A DNA stretch of 64,000 bases from Petaurus breviceps papuanus (GCA_028583685.1 JAMXIF010000003.1:54094610-54158609); one strand, 5' to 3'; shown: positions 44,255-55,620, counted from the first letter of the stretch. Notes: a model not told the origin generated them from the sequence alone. Made by a program: numbers and translations.

Positions 44255-44700
44255 TTTGACAGGACCAGGGCTCCCCTTTTCACTGAAATAGGCTCTAGTT
44301 TTCCCTAAAAGGCAACAGAATTTATCACTGGGACTTGGTTGTGCCCCTGCCTCCCTAAGTGGGGTAATTTTCAGGTTTACCTGAAAGTATAAAGAACCCC
44401 ACCATTGTAGAGTCAGGGCCCCTTCGACTGAGTGGATCCCTGAGGACCACGAGTTATCCTATACTGCCCTGCTGACTAATTTCCATTTGGGGGGAAAGGG
44501 GTGTGGCCCTACTTCTTTGAAAAAAAGTGTTTCTTTTATCTTTATATCCTAGTTGCCTAGCCTGGCTGCTAGGACAAAGTTAACCTCTTTTGTTAACTAT
44601 TCATCTGTTAACTGTTTCATACCAACAACAAACCTAAAGAAAAAGGACATTGGCATTAGGCCTTCTTCTAACATTTGGCACAGTCAGAGCTTATTAAGCA
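44255..44700. mobile_element. Possible solo LTR (fossil)
   Basis: The base composition and layout suggest a promoter-like LTR: a GTATAAAGAACCCC box near 44390, then a GC-richer CTTCGACTGAGTGGATCC stretch. No terminal repeat partner, target duplication or internal viral gene was seen. It could equally be unique intron sequence. Confidence 0.2.
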
Positions 44701-44744
44701 GTGTTTGCTAAATTAAAATGATTTGCTACCTGTAAATATCACAG

Positions 44745-45000
44745 AATCAACTATAGAATTGGGTGGAACCTGAGAGGTTGCCTAGGCCATGCCCAGAGAG
44801 GAATCCCCGCCATAGTATCCTTTGGGCAAATCATCATGCAGCAGAAGGAGCTTCCCAGGAGGGGGAAATGGCTAACTCCTGACTGCTCGCAGTCTGTTAC
44901 CAAGAAGTGCTCATGTATGGGATATTTTTCTTCTTGATTCATCATGAATCGCTTTTCTACAATTTCTACCAATCACCCATTATTCTGCCCCTAACCAACC
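44745..45000 (-). mobile_element. L3/CR1 3' fragment, antisense
   Basis: ATCACAGAATCAACTATAGA and GGAACCTGAGAGGTTGCC match the reversed CR1/L3 3'UTR pattern seen at 48765 and 53700. It is decayed. Confidence 0.4.
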
Positions 45001-45009
45001 AGTCTAGTG

Positions 45010-45245
45010 CCTCTTCTACAATAATTCTTTCATTTAACAATCATTTATAAAGCATAAATTATGAGCAAAGGTACCAAGATAAAAATGACCAGAGGCCCCT
45101 GCCCTCAAGAAGCTTACATATTATTGAGAGATAGAGCATGTAAATTTATAAGTAAACACAAGATAATTTGAAGACAGAGAGAGTGCTAATAATTATAGGG
45201 ATTGGCTTTGGATAGGAGGTGTTATTTGAGCGGAGTCCTATCATA
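45010..45245 (-). mobile_element. L2 3' end, antisense
   Basis: CCCTGCCCTCAAGAAGCTTA, AAACACAAGATAATTTGAAG and GGTGTTATTTGAGCGGAG follow the antisense L2 order. Confidence 0.7.
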
Positions 45246-45439
45246 TCTCTCCTAAATCTGTTATCTCTAAGCTACATATCTTCAGGCCATTAAGTTAGTC
45301 TTCTAACAGGATTTTACCTTTCTTTCAGAAATACAAATATTCACTGTAAAAATAGATGGATTTTAATTATCAACACCATCAAAAATATCACCAAAAACAG
45401 TCCTATAAACTGAGAAAGAATATTCTGTTAAGAAATTGA

Positions 45440-45870
45440 TTAATGGCCCATCCTAGTCACCTTCTGCTGAAAACAATGTGTGGTTGGAATGTTCCTCCCA
45501 TAATGTGACATGTAAAACCAGACATAAGATGTACTCCAAGTGTGGTCTCACCATAGCAAAGAACAGTAGGACTTTCATCACACTTACCTGTGTACTCTGC
45601 TTTTCTTAAAGCAGCCCAAGAGTAAATTCCATTTTTTTGCTAATGTGTTCCACTACTGATTGATAATGAGCTTACAATCATCTGAAAGACCCAAAGATTT
45701 TTTTAGATGAACTGCGATCTTACCACAGTTTCCCATCCTGTCCTTATATAATTGATTTTCTGAATCCAGATATTAATATTTTTAAGTTTATCCTCATTAA
45801 ATATCATCTTATTAAGCATGTTACATTAGTCTAATCTATTAAGGTCTCAATAAGAACAGAGGGTGTTCAA
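45440..45870 (-). mobile_element. L3/CR1 3' region, antisense
   Basis: CTCCAAGTGTGGTCTCACCA, AGTAAATTCCATTTTTTTGC and TCCTCATTAAATATCATCTT are typical reversed L3/CR1 blocks. Confidence 0.6.
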
Positions 45871-46079
45871 CTGAAGCTTCCCTTACCGGAAAGGCTTTCC
45901 TTTCTTGGGACAAAAAGAAAAACAAATGCTTTAACAAATATGCATAGTAAAGAAAAACAGATTCTCACATCAGCTATGTCTAGAATGTACATCTCATTCT
46001 TTATCTTGACTCTGTCACCTCTCTTTCAGGAGTGAGTAGAGTACTTCATCATTGGTCCTTTGGAATCATAGACAGTCAT

Positions 46080-46265
46080 TGAATCATTCAGGATTTTTAA
46101 GTCCTTTGAAGTTAATTGTCTTTACAATATTGTTGTATAAATTGTTCACCTATTGCCACTCAATTCATTCTGTGCTCAATTTGTACAAGTCTTCCCAAGT
46201 TTCTCTGAAATGATCCCTTTCATTCTTACACCTCAGTAGTGTTCTGCCAAACCCAATGCAACTGA
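46080..46265 (-). mobile_element. L1 3' ORF2 end, antisense
   Basis: TTGTCTTTACAATATTGTTG, TACAAGTCTTCCCAAGTTTC and TCAGTAGTGTTCTGCCAA are the reverse of the marsupial L1 ORF2 end. Confidence 0.55.
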
Positions 46266-46309
46266 CAACCTTTCAATTAGCCTTAATATTTCACTTATCA
46301 AAAGGTAGA

Positions 46310-47110
46310 GAAAGCAACTTGGAGAAATTCTGTCCTGGATCTGATCCTTACTAACACTAAAAGTGTTAGTCACTAACTGGTTACCAGGGGTAGAAATGAT
46401 GGGAACTTTGGGGTTGAAGTAAAAATAGAGCTGGAGGAGAGAAAAGCCAAGCATAGTCAGGAATGCTAAAGATCAAAATTAGTAGAAACGGAGGAAGGCC
46501 ACCAAAAACAGCTAAAAGGTGAAGGGTGTCAGTAGAACTATATTAGATAAAAGAAGAGGATTAGAAAATAGTTGAGAAGAGGGCTACTTGGGGTGGATGG
46601 GAGAATGATAGTTGACAACAGAGAGAAGGCAGAGCTGATTCATTCTTATCTTATTTTTTTCTTCCTTTACACCAAGGAAAATGACCTTTATTCTTTTTTT
46701 TTTTTTTTAAGCAATCGGGGTTAAGTAACTTGCTCAAGGTTACATGGCCAGGTGTTTCTGGGTGGGTGCTAAGTGTCTGAGCCCGGATTGGATCCCCAGG
46801 TCATCCTGACACTGGAGCCGGTGCTCTTACTCTCTATGCTACCTGGCCGCCCCAAATGACCTTTATTCTTAAAATAATTAAACCAAAATGGGAGCACCTA
46901 GCTGCCCTTGATGAATTCACATTCTTTGGCACAGACAAACTGTACTAAAAGGACTGGTGGGTTGTATGTGTGCTTTCTGAGCTTCTGCTGGTGATAATAT
47001 GAACGATCAGATAGTGGCCCAAAGAGTAGTCATTAATGGTCAATGTAAACTTGGCAAGAGGTGCCATGGAGCTATTTAACATTTTTATCAGTGATTTGAA
47101 TAAAGATATA
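46310..47110 (+). mobile_element. L3/CR1 ORF2 pieces
   Basis: 46330-46420 reads ILDLILTNTKSVSH (endonuclease end). 47060-47140 reads ELFNIFISDLNKDIDGLFIK, a CR1-type RT motif. A group C SINE lies between. It is decayed. Confidence 0.6.
46695..46853 (-). mobile_element. Group C SINE
   Basis: This is a reverse copy from AAGCAATCGGGGTTAAGTAA to CTATGCTACCTGGCCGCCCC. The perfect 17-bp duplication AAATGACCTTTATTCTT is at 46678-46694 and 46854-46870. Confidence 0.95.
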
Positions 47111-47289
47111 GATGGCTTGTTTATCAAATTTGCAAGTGACTGAAGGAAAGGAGAGCACAGTAGAAGAAAGAGACAGGATTTAAAATAATCTTGACAGGCT
47201 AGAGCACTGAACTGAATCAAAGTCTTACACTTGAGTTAAAAAAATTAACTTTTCAAGTACAAAATAAAAGAGAATGTTTAGACAACAGT

Positions 47290-47905
47290 TTGTTTGAAAA
47301 AGATGTATTTTAAGGGAAGTAATTGGACTTCATGGGGCACAGAGAGTGACTAGACTGCATTCCAGGTGTGGGAGATGCCCGTTGCAAAGGCAGGGAGACA
47401 AGGTCCAATAAGGCTAGAAGAACAGATTGAAACTGGATTATATAGGATTTTAAAACTAAACAGAGGAATTTATATTTATTCTAGAGGCAATAAGGAGCCA
47501 CTGTAGTTTGTTGAGTAGGGGAGTCTATGCTTAAGGAAAACTACTTTGGCAGCTACTCCTACTTCAGCGGTAGGCTGAAGTAGAGTGTTGGGAAATTTGA
47601 GACAAAGAGACCAATTAGGAAGCTTTTTCATTATGTAAGTGGGAGGTGATGAGGCCTTAAAGTAAAGAGGTAGCTGTGTGAGTGGAAAGACGGGTAAGAT
47701 TCGAGAAATATTGTGAGGGAAAAAAATGGCAAGATTTGGCACCCAGTTAAATATGTGTGGTATAGTTCAGTGAGGAGTCTAGGATAATACCAAGACTGTG
47801 AACTTGAAACAATAAAAAGATGGAATAAGGAAGTTGAGAAGAAGAGAGGGTTTAGGGAGTAAAGGCAGTGAGTTCAGTTTTTACACATGTTGAGTTTAAG
47901 ATGTC
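47290..47905 (-). mobile_element. L2, antisense
   Basis: GACTGCATTCCAGGTGTGGG, GGAGCCACTGTAGTTTGTTG, AAACTACTTTGGCAGCTACT and GAGACCAATTAGGAAGCTTT follow antisense L2 order. Confidence 0.85.
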
Positions 47906-48054
47906 TTAATGATAGCTACTTCTCTGTGTTCTTCAGAGTTCCCCAAATAGTGCCAGGACCTTTTTAGGTACTTAGTAGTAATGTAGTAATTATCTGATAA
48001 TTAATTGTTGACAGACTTTGCCAGCTTTTGTTTATGTATTTGTTTTATCAAAAT

Positions 48055-48118
48055 CACACTTAGAATGAATGTTAAAAATTGTTTTACATGTAATTGGGGA
48101 TAAAAATAAAATATTATG
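48055..48118 (+). mobile_element. L1 3' tip
   Basis: TGTTTTACATGTAATTGGGG and ATAAAAATAAAATATTA match the very end of marsupial L1. It supplied the target site of the next SINE. Confidence 0.5.
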
Positions 48119-48285
48119 GGGCGGCTAGGTGGCGCAGTGAGTAGAGAGCAGGCCATGGAGCCAGGAGGACCTGAGTTCAGATCCGGCCTCAGACACTTAA
48201 CACACACACACACACACACAAACTAGCTGTGTGATCTTGGGTAAGTTACTTAACCCGAATTGCCCTCCAAAAAAGCAAAAAAATA
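48119..48285 (+). mobile_element. Group A SINE with internal (CA)n
   Basis: GGGGCGGCTAGGTGGCGCAG starts it. ACTTAACACACAC is expanded to an 11-unit CA run at 48198-48220. AAAAATAAAATATTA on the left and AAAAATAAAATATTA on the right are the target duplication. Confidence 0.95.
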
Positions 48286-48764
48286 AAATATTACTTTTAA
48301 AAATTGCTTTTACAAAGAACTTAACTTTATGTTCATTTGCAGTTTAAAAGATGTTAAAAGTCAAAATATCAATGGTAACAATTGAAGATTCAAGGTTCTT
48401 TTCCTAGTAGAACAAAATGCTCTAATTTGTAATTGTAAGAATATTTTTAAATTCCTAGCTCAATCAAATGTGAAAGATGCATTGTAAGTGACACTGTATT
48501 ATTATTTTCTGGAGCATTTTTCTTTTCCTTCCCTTTCTGAATTGGCAGAGAACTTACATTTTCTGGAGATAGGTACATTTATTTCTGTCAGCATAATTTT
48601 ATGAATCATATAATTCTTCTCAAGCAAATGAATCATTCTGAAACTTCTTCAGGTTATTTGTTCACCACAAAGGAAAATATCTCCTTTTAAAATCATGTAC
48701 GACATTTTTACTCTTGAGAAAAATACATATTAGCATTAAAAACTTAATTTAGCCAATTAACAAG
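48286..48764. other. Intronic, nothing recognised
   Basis: AT-rich, without classifiable repeats. Confidence 0.4.
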
Positions 48765-49140
48765 ATCATAGAATGTCAGCGTTAGAAGGTGACTCGGAGG
48801 CCATTGAGTCCAATCCACACCTGAATTTGTCACGAAGCCTTTGATTTAAAGACCCCCAGTGACCTGGAACCCATTTTCCTCCAGAGTAGCCTGCTCCCCT
48901 TCGGGATAACTCTAATTTTAGGAAGTTTTTCTTATTTGCAACTGTAACTGTGACCCATTATCCCAACTTTGCTTTCTAGAGCCAAGCAGAGCCTGTCTTT
49001 TCTTCATGATTAGCATCCAAATTCTTGAAGAGAGTCAGCATATCTCACCTAGATCTTCTCTAGTTTCTTCAGCCACTTCTCTTATAGCATGAAGTACAGG
49101 CCCTTTGCTGAGTTCTACTACTGCCCCAACCCTGTGATCC
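48765..49140 (-). mobile_element. L3/CR1 3' region, antisense
   Basis: GATCATAGAATGTCAGCGTT, CATTGAGTCCAATCC, GTTTTTCTTATTTGCAACTG and TTTCTTCAGCCACTTCTC are the CR1/L3 3'UTR in reverse. Confidence 0.7.
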
Positions 49141-49640
49141 AACTGTGTGTCAGTGGCAAAGTCACTTAACCGACTTGTGATGGAAAATGCTCTCCACATC
49201 CAGAAAAAGAGCTATGGCGCCTGGATGCAGATCGAAGCACACTATTTGCTTTGTCTGTTTCTTTTTTCTTGTTGTTTCTCCCATTGCTTCTAATTCTTCT
49301 TTACAACATGACTAATGTAAAAATATAAATATATGTATATCCTATATCAGAATGCACACCATGGGGGGGAGAAGAGCGAGGAGGAGAAAATTTAGAACAC
49401 AAAATCTTATGGAAGTGAATGTTGAAAACTAAAAATTAATTAATTAAAAAAATTAAAAAGAAAGTCACCTAACCTCTTGGCCACTATTTCCTCATCTGTA
49501 AAATGGGGATAATAATAGCATCTACCACACAGAGTTGTTTTGAGGACCAAATGAAATAACATGTAAAGTGTTTCTTAAACTACTAAAAGTACCTTTTAAA
49601 GTGAAGTATAAGTGGTAACTATCATCATCCTTATCCTGGT
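49141..49640 (+). mobile_element. MIR split by an L1 3' end
   Basis: MIR sequence is at 49145-49171 (GTGTGTCAGTGGCAAAGTCA) and 49461-49640 (ACTATTTCCTCATCTGTAAA, CAGAGTTGTTTTGAGGACC). The L1 lies between the two copies of AAAGTCACTTAACC. Confidence 0.8.
49172..49460 (+). mobile_element. L1 3' end, 5'-truncated
   Basis: TGGAAAATGCTCTCCACATC, CAGATCGAAGCACACTATTT, CTATATCAGAATGCACACCA and an AATTAAAAAG tail. AAAGTCACTTAACC (49158-49171) and AAAGTCACCTAACC (49461-49474) are the target duplication. Confidence 0.85.
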
Positions 49641-49649
49641 TCCCCTCTT

Positions 49650-49745
49650 CTGGAAACTCTTCAGGTGTTCTTAATGTTCTTAAAATGTGGCATCAAGAAC
49701 TAAGTACAATATTCCATTTGTGATTGAGCAGGAGTGAGTTCAATG
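49650..49745 (-). mobile_element. L3/CR1 scrap, antisense
   Basis: CTTCTGGAAACTCTTCAGGT and GCATCAAGAACTAAGTACAA match the reversed CR1/L3 3'UTR. Confidence 0.5.
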
Positions 49746-49749
49746 GAAC

Positions 49750-49962
49750 TATTGTTCAGTCATTTAGTCATATCCAATTCTTCATGACCCTATATGGGGT
49801 TTTCTTGGCAAAGATACTGGAATGATTTGTCATTTCTTTCTCCAGGGGATTAAGGCAAACAGTGGTTAAGTGACTTGCCCAGGGTCATACAACTAGTGAG
49901 TGTCTGAAGCCAGATTTAAACTCAGTTCTACCTGACTCTAGACCTACCTAGCTGCCTCCACT
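49750..49962 (-). mobile_element. Group B SINE
   Basis: TGTTCAGTCATTTAGTCATA through GATACTGGAATGATTTGTCA to CTACCTAGCTGCC is a reverse copy with small losses. Confidence 0.9.
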
Positions 49963-51359
49963 CTCACCTCCCTAATAATGTCCTAGCCCATTTCTTCAGT
50001 TTTGCCTCCCAGTTGTAATGAACTGTTTGATAGCAAAGGAGGTTGAAACCATTATTAGAAAGGAGTTTAGGTTAGGTTTTATTTCTCTCATCTCTGTCCC
50101 CATTACAATGCTAATTTTAAAAATGTGCTATATGTTTTGAAGAGATATATTTGGCATCCAATACATTCAAATTATTGTAAAAAGTGTTCTAGGTCAAATG
50201 GCAGTGACTATGCAATTATTCATTCTGAATTTGCCATTAGCAATAGAGGTGAGATGCTATATGCTAAAAGAGCATGTGGCAATAATAGTGTGACCAATAT
50301 TTATACCTGCCCTCCTACACCAGATTTCTTTTTATCCTCCCACTGTATCCCTTTAGGCGCCAGCTGAAGCTAACAGAGTGAAAAAGGTACAGTGTCACTT
50401 GTTGGCCCTGAGGTCAGCTTTGGATTATCTTTTCCCATGGAGGGAAGAGTTGGTGGAGGTAACAAAATAAAATGAAATCTGGTTAGCTAGGTGAAAGGCA
50501 ATCCAGAGTGCTACAACAGAGGTCTCTGCCTCTACCTTCTCTCCTCAGTTTTCTTGCCAAGAAAAATGGGGCCACAGCCCAACAATTTGATGGCAGGGTG
50601 GTGTAGCCTAGCAGTAGGGTATGGCTCCCAATGGGTGTGAATGAATAGCAGTTGATGATATGTTGATTACAACCCTAATTAACCAGAACCCAACTAACCA
50701 GAAAACTCAATTAGAAAAAAAAAAGTTTCCCTTCACCCCACTTCTTCATGAAAGATACAAATTAAAAAACCTGTGAGGTCAAATCCAACTTTGATTCTAT
50801 GGAAGGAGCTGGAATTAGGTATGTATTTAAATAAGCAACTACAGTGATAATGCACTTTAGATAGGATTAAACCATGTCCTTGAAGATCCCAACACTTTAA
50901 AAAAAAGTTTACTTATTATTCATTTCACTCTAATTAGTAAGAGTAAAATAAAAGAATTTATCTTACAAACATTTTCAACAATAAGCATAAAAATTTTTTA
51001 AATACCTTTCTGGTTATTTAACAACAACAAAAAAAATGGCCTTACTACATTGCCCCCATCTTCTTACTATTCTAGTTTGTTGAATTTTTACTGTAATATA
51101 TGTGTAATTTTATACAGAAGACTTTTTATCTTCTTTCTTGTGACCAGAGATGAGCCATAGTTAGAAGATAAGAGGAGGAAAAAGAAGACAGAGTAACAAT
51201 CAGAAATAATATAGTGTCTGCTTGAAAAATGACTGGGTCCTCAAAACTTTAAAGGAGAATTTGGATTTTCTTTAGCCCTCTAGAAAATTGATTAATCATC
51301 AATTCCCTTTTTTGCTTCTCAGAATTTCTTAGCATTATCTCCCATTTTCTAGTTTCTTC
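49963..51359. other. Intronic, nothing recognised
   Basis: An 80-codon frame at 50125 lacks a domain or splice context. No repeat was recognised. Confidence 0.4.
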
Positions 51360-52235
51360 TGTCTCAAACATAGAAAGTTATTTCTATGCCTTGTTAAGGC
51401 CTATCCTTCAGCCTCTATCCTTGATCCCATCTCTTCCTATTGCCCTCTGGGCCTTGCTTCTGAAATCTTCTATACTCTGTCATTCATCTTCAATCTCTCC
51501 CCACTGGTTTCTTCTCATCTGCATGCAAACATACTAAAAATCACATAATTCCATGGTTGGAAGGAACCCCGGGGACCATGAAACCCACCTAATATGTGAC
51601 TGAGAACCCTCTACAACATCCTCAATTAATGATCATCCAGCCTTTCCTTGAAGAACTCTGTAATTGGAGATCTCAGGATTTTCCAGTTATTAAAACAAAC
51701 AAAAAACCCCCCAAACAAACCCAACCCTATCCCATGCAGTTTCCCTCCTATATTTTTTCTCCCCCTCTTACTGAACTTCTTGAAAAAGCTATCTGTACCA
51801 AATGACTCTTAATTCCATCGGTCTCCATACCATGCCACATTTACTCCAATCATCTTCCCTATTCCAATGGAAATCCACCCAGAAAATGAGTCTCTGATAG
51901 GTGAGCTTTCACCTTATCTTGCCTGGAAACAGACCTCTATACCCCTTTTCCTGCCTTGAAACCCCAGTTTCCAGTGCCCCTTTATGTTTTATCTTCTCAC
52001 ACAGAATGTAAGCTTTTTGAGGTCAGAGACCATCCAGCTTGCTTACATTTGTAGCCCTACTACTTTAATACAGGGTATGATACCTAGTAAGCACTTAATA
52101 AATGCTCTGTCTACTACTTCATCAGTCACTGTTCCTTAACCCTTTGCAGGCTGTTCCTAGACTGAAACTGCTTTCTCAAAGATCACTTCCAAATCCCCAA
52201 ATCCAATGGTCCTTGTTCAGTCCTATACTCTTTGA
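51360..52235 (+). mobile_element. L2 pieces, with an L2 tip and a CR1 scrap between
   Basis: 51760-51830 (ACTTCTTGAAAAAGCTATCT) and 52115-52235 (GACTGAAACTGCTTTCTCAA, CCAAATCCAATGGTCCTTGT) are L2 ORF2. 51840-52110 holds an L2 3' tip (GCACTTAATAAATGCTC). 51540-51690 is a reversed CR1/L3 scrap (CCATGGTTGGAAGGAACC). The order suggests repeated insertion. Confidence 0.55.
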
Positions 52236-52239
52236 TTCA

Positions 52240-53570
52240 CTTCAATTCAACAAATATTTAAGGGCTTTTTCCTTGTAAAACTTCATGCTAGAAGCTTGAG
52301 CTCACAAAGACAAAATCTAAGTAGTCCCTGCTCTGACAGATTTCACATTCTGTGGTAGGTCAGGGCAGAGGAATGAGTAAAGCAGAGACACAAATGGGGC
52401 AGGCTTCACAAAAGTACCACTAAGCTATAGGGAGACTAGGGTTCCTGGGGTGGAGATGGGGAGGAAGTGAATTCCATATAGGGGAGATGTCCTATGGAAA
52501 TGCCCAGGGACGAGGCCTAGAATGTCATTCTGTGAATAGCTGGTAGTCCTGTCTGTCTGGAATGCAGAGTTTATGAAGGGAAATATTATGAAAATTAGGG
52601 TGAAAAGGTCAGTAGGATACAGACTACAAAGTGTCTTTAATGTCAGGCTGAGGAATTTCTATTTTATCCTAAAGACAGTGGGGAGCCACTGACAATTCTT
52701 GAGTAGGAGTGAAATGATCAGATATCTACATACCTTAGGAAAACTATTTGAGCTGATTTGTGGGTGCTCAGTTGGAGTCACCTCTATGCCAATGACTTCC
52801 AAATCTACATATCTAGTCCTCTTATCTCTCCTGAACTCCAATTCCTCATTGCTAACTGCCTCCTGAACATCTCTGCAGGATGTCCTACATGCATCTCAGA
52901 CTCAGAATGTCCAAAACCAAATTTGTTATCTTTCCCTATAAATACTTTATTTTTCTCACCTTCCCTCTTTCTATCAAATAGCTCACCATTCTTCCAGTTC
53001 ACAGGAGTCATAAGAAACTGGTCGAGGAAGAAGAGACACTGCTCAAGGCCAAATGTCAAAAGCTTCAGAATAATCAATCAGGAGGATGAGGGAGAAAAGG
53101 CCACTAATGTTTTTAGCATTCACTATAAAGCAATCATTGATAACCATGGAGAAAACAGTTTCCATCAGTAGTGGATGAAGCTGGAAACCAGAATGAAAGG
53201 GAGTAACAAAGTGACTGGATAATAAGAAATTAGAAACAGCAAACACATACAGTTTCTTCTAGGAATTTGGCAGTGAAAAGGAAGAAAGATAAAGGATGAG
53301 GAGATGCAGGGTCAAGGGCGAATTTTTTAAGGATGAGGTAGAAGAAAGAATGTTTATAGACAGCGGGGAAGGAACCAATAGATGGAAACTGAAGTTGAAA
53401 AAGAAAGATGGGACAGACTTCTGAAGGAGAAGCAAGGGAAAGGCATTGAGGACCCAAGGAGAGGTGTCAGCCTTAGGAAGGAGAAATGCGGTTTCTTTCT
53501 CAGAGAAAAGGAGGAAAAAGATGAGTGAGGATATAGAAACTCTACCTCATCTGATCCATTGACCACCCTG
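52240..53570 (-). mobile_element. L2, antisense, with an inverted internal segment
   Basis: The 3' tip is at 52240 (TTCAACAAATATTTAAGGGC) and the C-terminal RT region is near 52640-52750. After the inverted piece, the minus strand continues upstream: 53043-53246 reads FHSGFQLHPLLMETVFSMVI and GLFSLILLIDYSEAFDI. 53230-53457 reads IGSFPAVYKHSFFYLILKKF and FTAKFLEETV. These are L2/CR1 RT motifs in the right order. Confidence 0.75.
52760..53015 (+). mobile_element. Plus-strand L2 RT piece inside the antisense L2
   Basis: The plus strand reads YANDFQIYISSPLISPELQ and then CPKPNLLSFP, corresponding to the YADD box and SKTELL stretch of L2 RT. That is part of what the surrounding antisense copy lacks. 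Confidence 0.65.
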
Positions 53571-53699
53571 AATTTATAGATACTCTCCCATCCCAGTTTA
53601 CCTACCTTTGACTATTCCTCAGTATCCTCTGCTGACTCTTCATCTTCCTCCCAACCACTTAAGATTGTTCTGACCCAAAGTGCTGACTGTGGTCCTCTT

Positions 53700-54780
53700 A
53701 CTACAGAATTTCAGTATGAGAAGGAACCTCAGAAACCGTCTAATCCATCCCTGAGCTAAAAGAACAAAAATGGTGGTAAACCATAACTTGACAATTTCCA
53801 GCAAGGGAGAACTCATTCCAGCTTTTGATAGCTCTAATTATTAGGGAAATTTTACTTGTATCAGTCTTAAAATTGTCTTTTTTGTGTCTTCTACCCTTTG
53901 ATCTCTGTCCTGCCCTGGGGTGTCAAGCAGAAGTTTTTTCTTTAAGATAACCTTTCAAATACTTGAAGAGAGCTAGAATGTCCCACCCCCAACTCTTCTC
54001 CAATATAAATATTCCATTAATGAGTCCATATAATATGATCTCAAGACCTTTCACCCTCTTGATTGCTCTTCTCTGGATACTCCCCAGATTATCAACGGCT
54101 TTCCTAAAATCCATCATAAATACTTCATAAAATGCATCCAGCACTGAACTTCCCCACTCCTTATCTCTCTTAACGCAGTCTGAGGTTGTATTAGCTTTCT
54201 TGGATATAATATCACAGAATTGAATCTTATCATGCTTGTATCCTCAAACCCCCCAGATGTTTTTCAGATTAAATAATGCTGTATAGGCATGGCTTCCCCT
54301 GTGAACTGGTCCTTGTTTGAGAACCAAGGTCCTTGTGAACTTTACTTTTTTTTTTTTTTAAAGCAATCGGGGTTAAGTAACTTGCTCAAGGTTACACGGC
54401 CAGTTATTTCTGGGTGGGTGCTGAGTATCTGAGCCCAGGATTTGATCCCAGGTCATCTTGACTCAGGCAGGTGCTCTTACTCACTGTGCTACCTGGCCGC
54501 CCTCTTTACTTTTCTTTTAACCTAAGTGTAAAACATTAAATATATCCCTATTAAATTTCTTCTTGTTAATTTGACCCAGTGTTCTGACCTGTTAAAATCT
54601 GTTGCAATGCTATTGTTCTGTGTGTTGCTCATCCCTCTTAGTTTGTATCATCTGCAAATTTTAAAGAACATTCCATCTCTACCATTATCGAGTTATTGAT
54701 AAAGGTATTAAACAGCACAAGGCCAGGAATAGGTCCCTCTTCTAAGCTATTACTGACTACTCTGTGGGTATGGTTGGGCT
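53700..54780 (-). mobile_element. L3/CR1 3' region, antisense
   Basis: CAGTATGAGAAGGAACCTCA, GGGAGAACTCATTCCAGC, CTTCTCTGGATACTCCCC, CATCTGCAAATTTTAAAG and GGTATTAAACAGCACAAGGC follow reversed L3/CR1 order over about 1 kb. It is interrupted by a group C SINE. Confidence 0.75.
54346..54501 (-). mobile_element. Group C SINE in antisense L3/CR1
   Basis: AAGCAATCGGGGTTAAGTAA through GGTGGGTGCTGAGTATCTGA to GTGCTACCTGGCCGCC is a reverse copy. CTTTACTTTT is on both sides. Confidence 0.9.
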
Positions 54781-55129
54781 GCAAGTCTGCTGGTGATGCT
54801 ATCTAGCAAGATGTCCAAGAAGTAGAATTGAAGTGAGCCTGATATAGCAGGTCAGGTGAGGAGAGATTAGGAAGCAGGGCCTGAGGGCAGAAATTTCAGA
54901 GGTGAGAGGGTTAAAACCTCCAGGGCATGGTTGCTGGTACTAAGGAAAGGCCATCTGTGAATCTGGTTTTATTACCACTTAAGTCAGATAGTACAGAGAG
55001 GGGTCTGGGAAATGAGGTGATAAGAAAGGAAACCGGAGGGCAGAGTTCTATGGCTTCTTCTTCTGATGATCTAAAACAAGTCATTTAATTCAACAGAGTC
55101 TTGGTTTTTCCATTTGTGTAATGGAAATT

Positions 55130-55290
55130 GTTCCTTCTCACTCTCAACCAAAGAGAATGTAAGTTGTCTGAGGTCAGGGACTATTTTGGTTTTGGGGTTT
55201 TTTTTTTTGTTAACCATTCCCAGGACCTAGCACACTGGCTAGCCTATAGAGGTCACTTAATAATAAATATCTACTGAATAAATGAATGCT
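55130..55290 (+). mobile_element. L2 3' end
   Basis: AAGAGAATGTAAGTTGTCTG, GGTCAGGGACTATTTTGG, ACCTAGCACACTGGCTAGCC and AATAAATATCTACTGAATAA mark it. A MIR scrap lies just left (55075-55130). Confidence 0.8.
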
Positions 55291-55420
55291 TCTTCCAAAG
55301 CAGTGACCTTGGCATACAGGTCATAATGTTAAGCTTACACTTATCCTTTCTTCTTTAATTAGACAGACATTCAAATACAAGTATGAGAATTATGGACAAG
55401 GAACCTTAGAAATCATCTAC

Positions 55421-55620
55421 CAGGATGGGGAACCTGTGGCCTCAAGGCCACATGTGACTTTCTAGGTCCTCAGGTGGGACCTTTTGACTGAATTTGTTTT
55501 ACAGAACAAATCCTTTTATTAAGGGGATTTGTTCTATGAGGTTTGGATTTAGTCAAACCGCTGCACTTGAGGACCTGGAGGGTCACATGTGGCTTTGAGG
55601 CCACAGGTTCTCCACTCTTA
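55421..55620. mobile_element. hAT-type palindromic MITE, complete
   Basis: CAGGATGGGGAACCTGTGGC on the left mirrors GCCACAGGTTCTCCACTCTT on the right. The middle also pairs: ACAGAACAAATCCTTTTATT against AAGGGGATTTGTTCTATGAG. No clear 8-bp duplication remains, so it is old. Confidence 0.75.
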
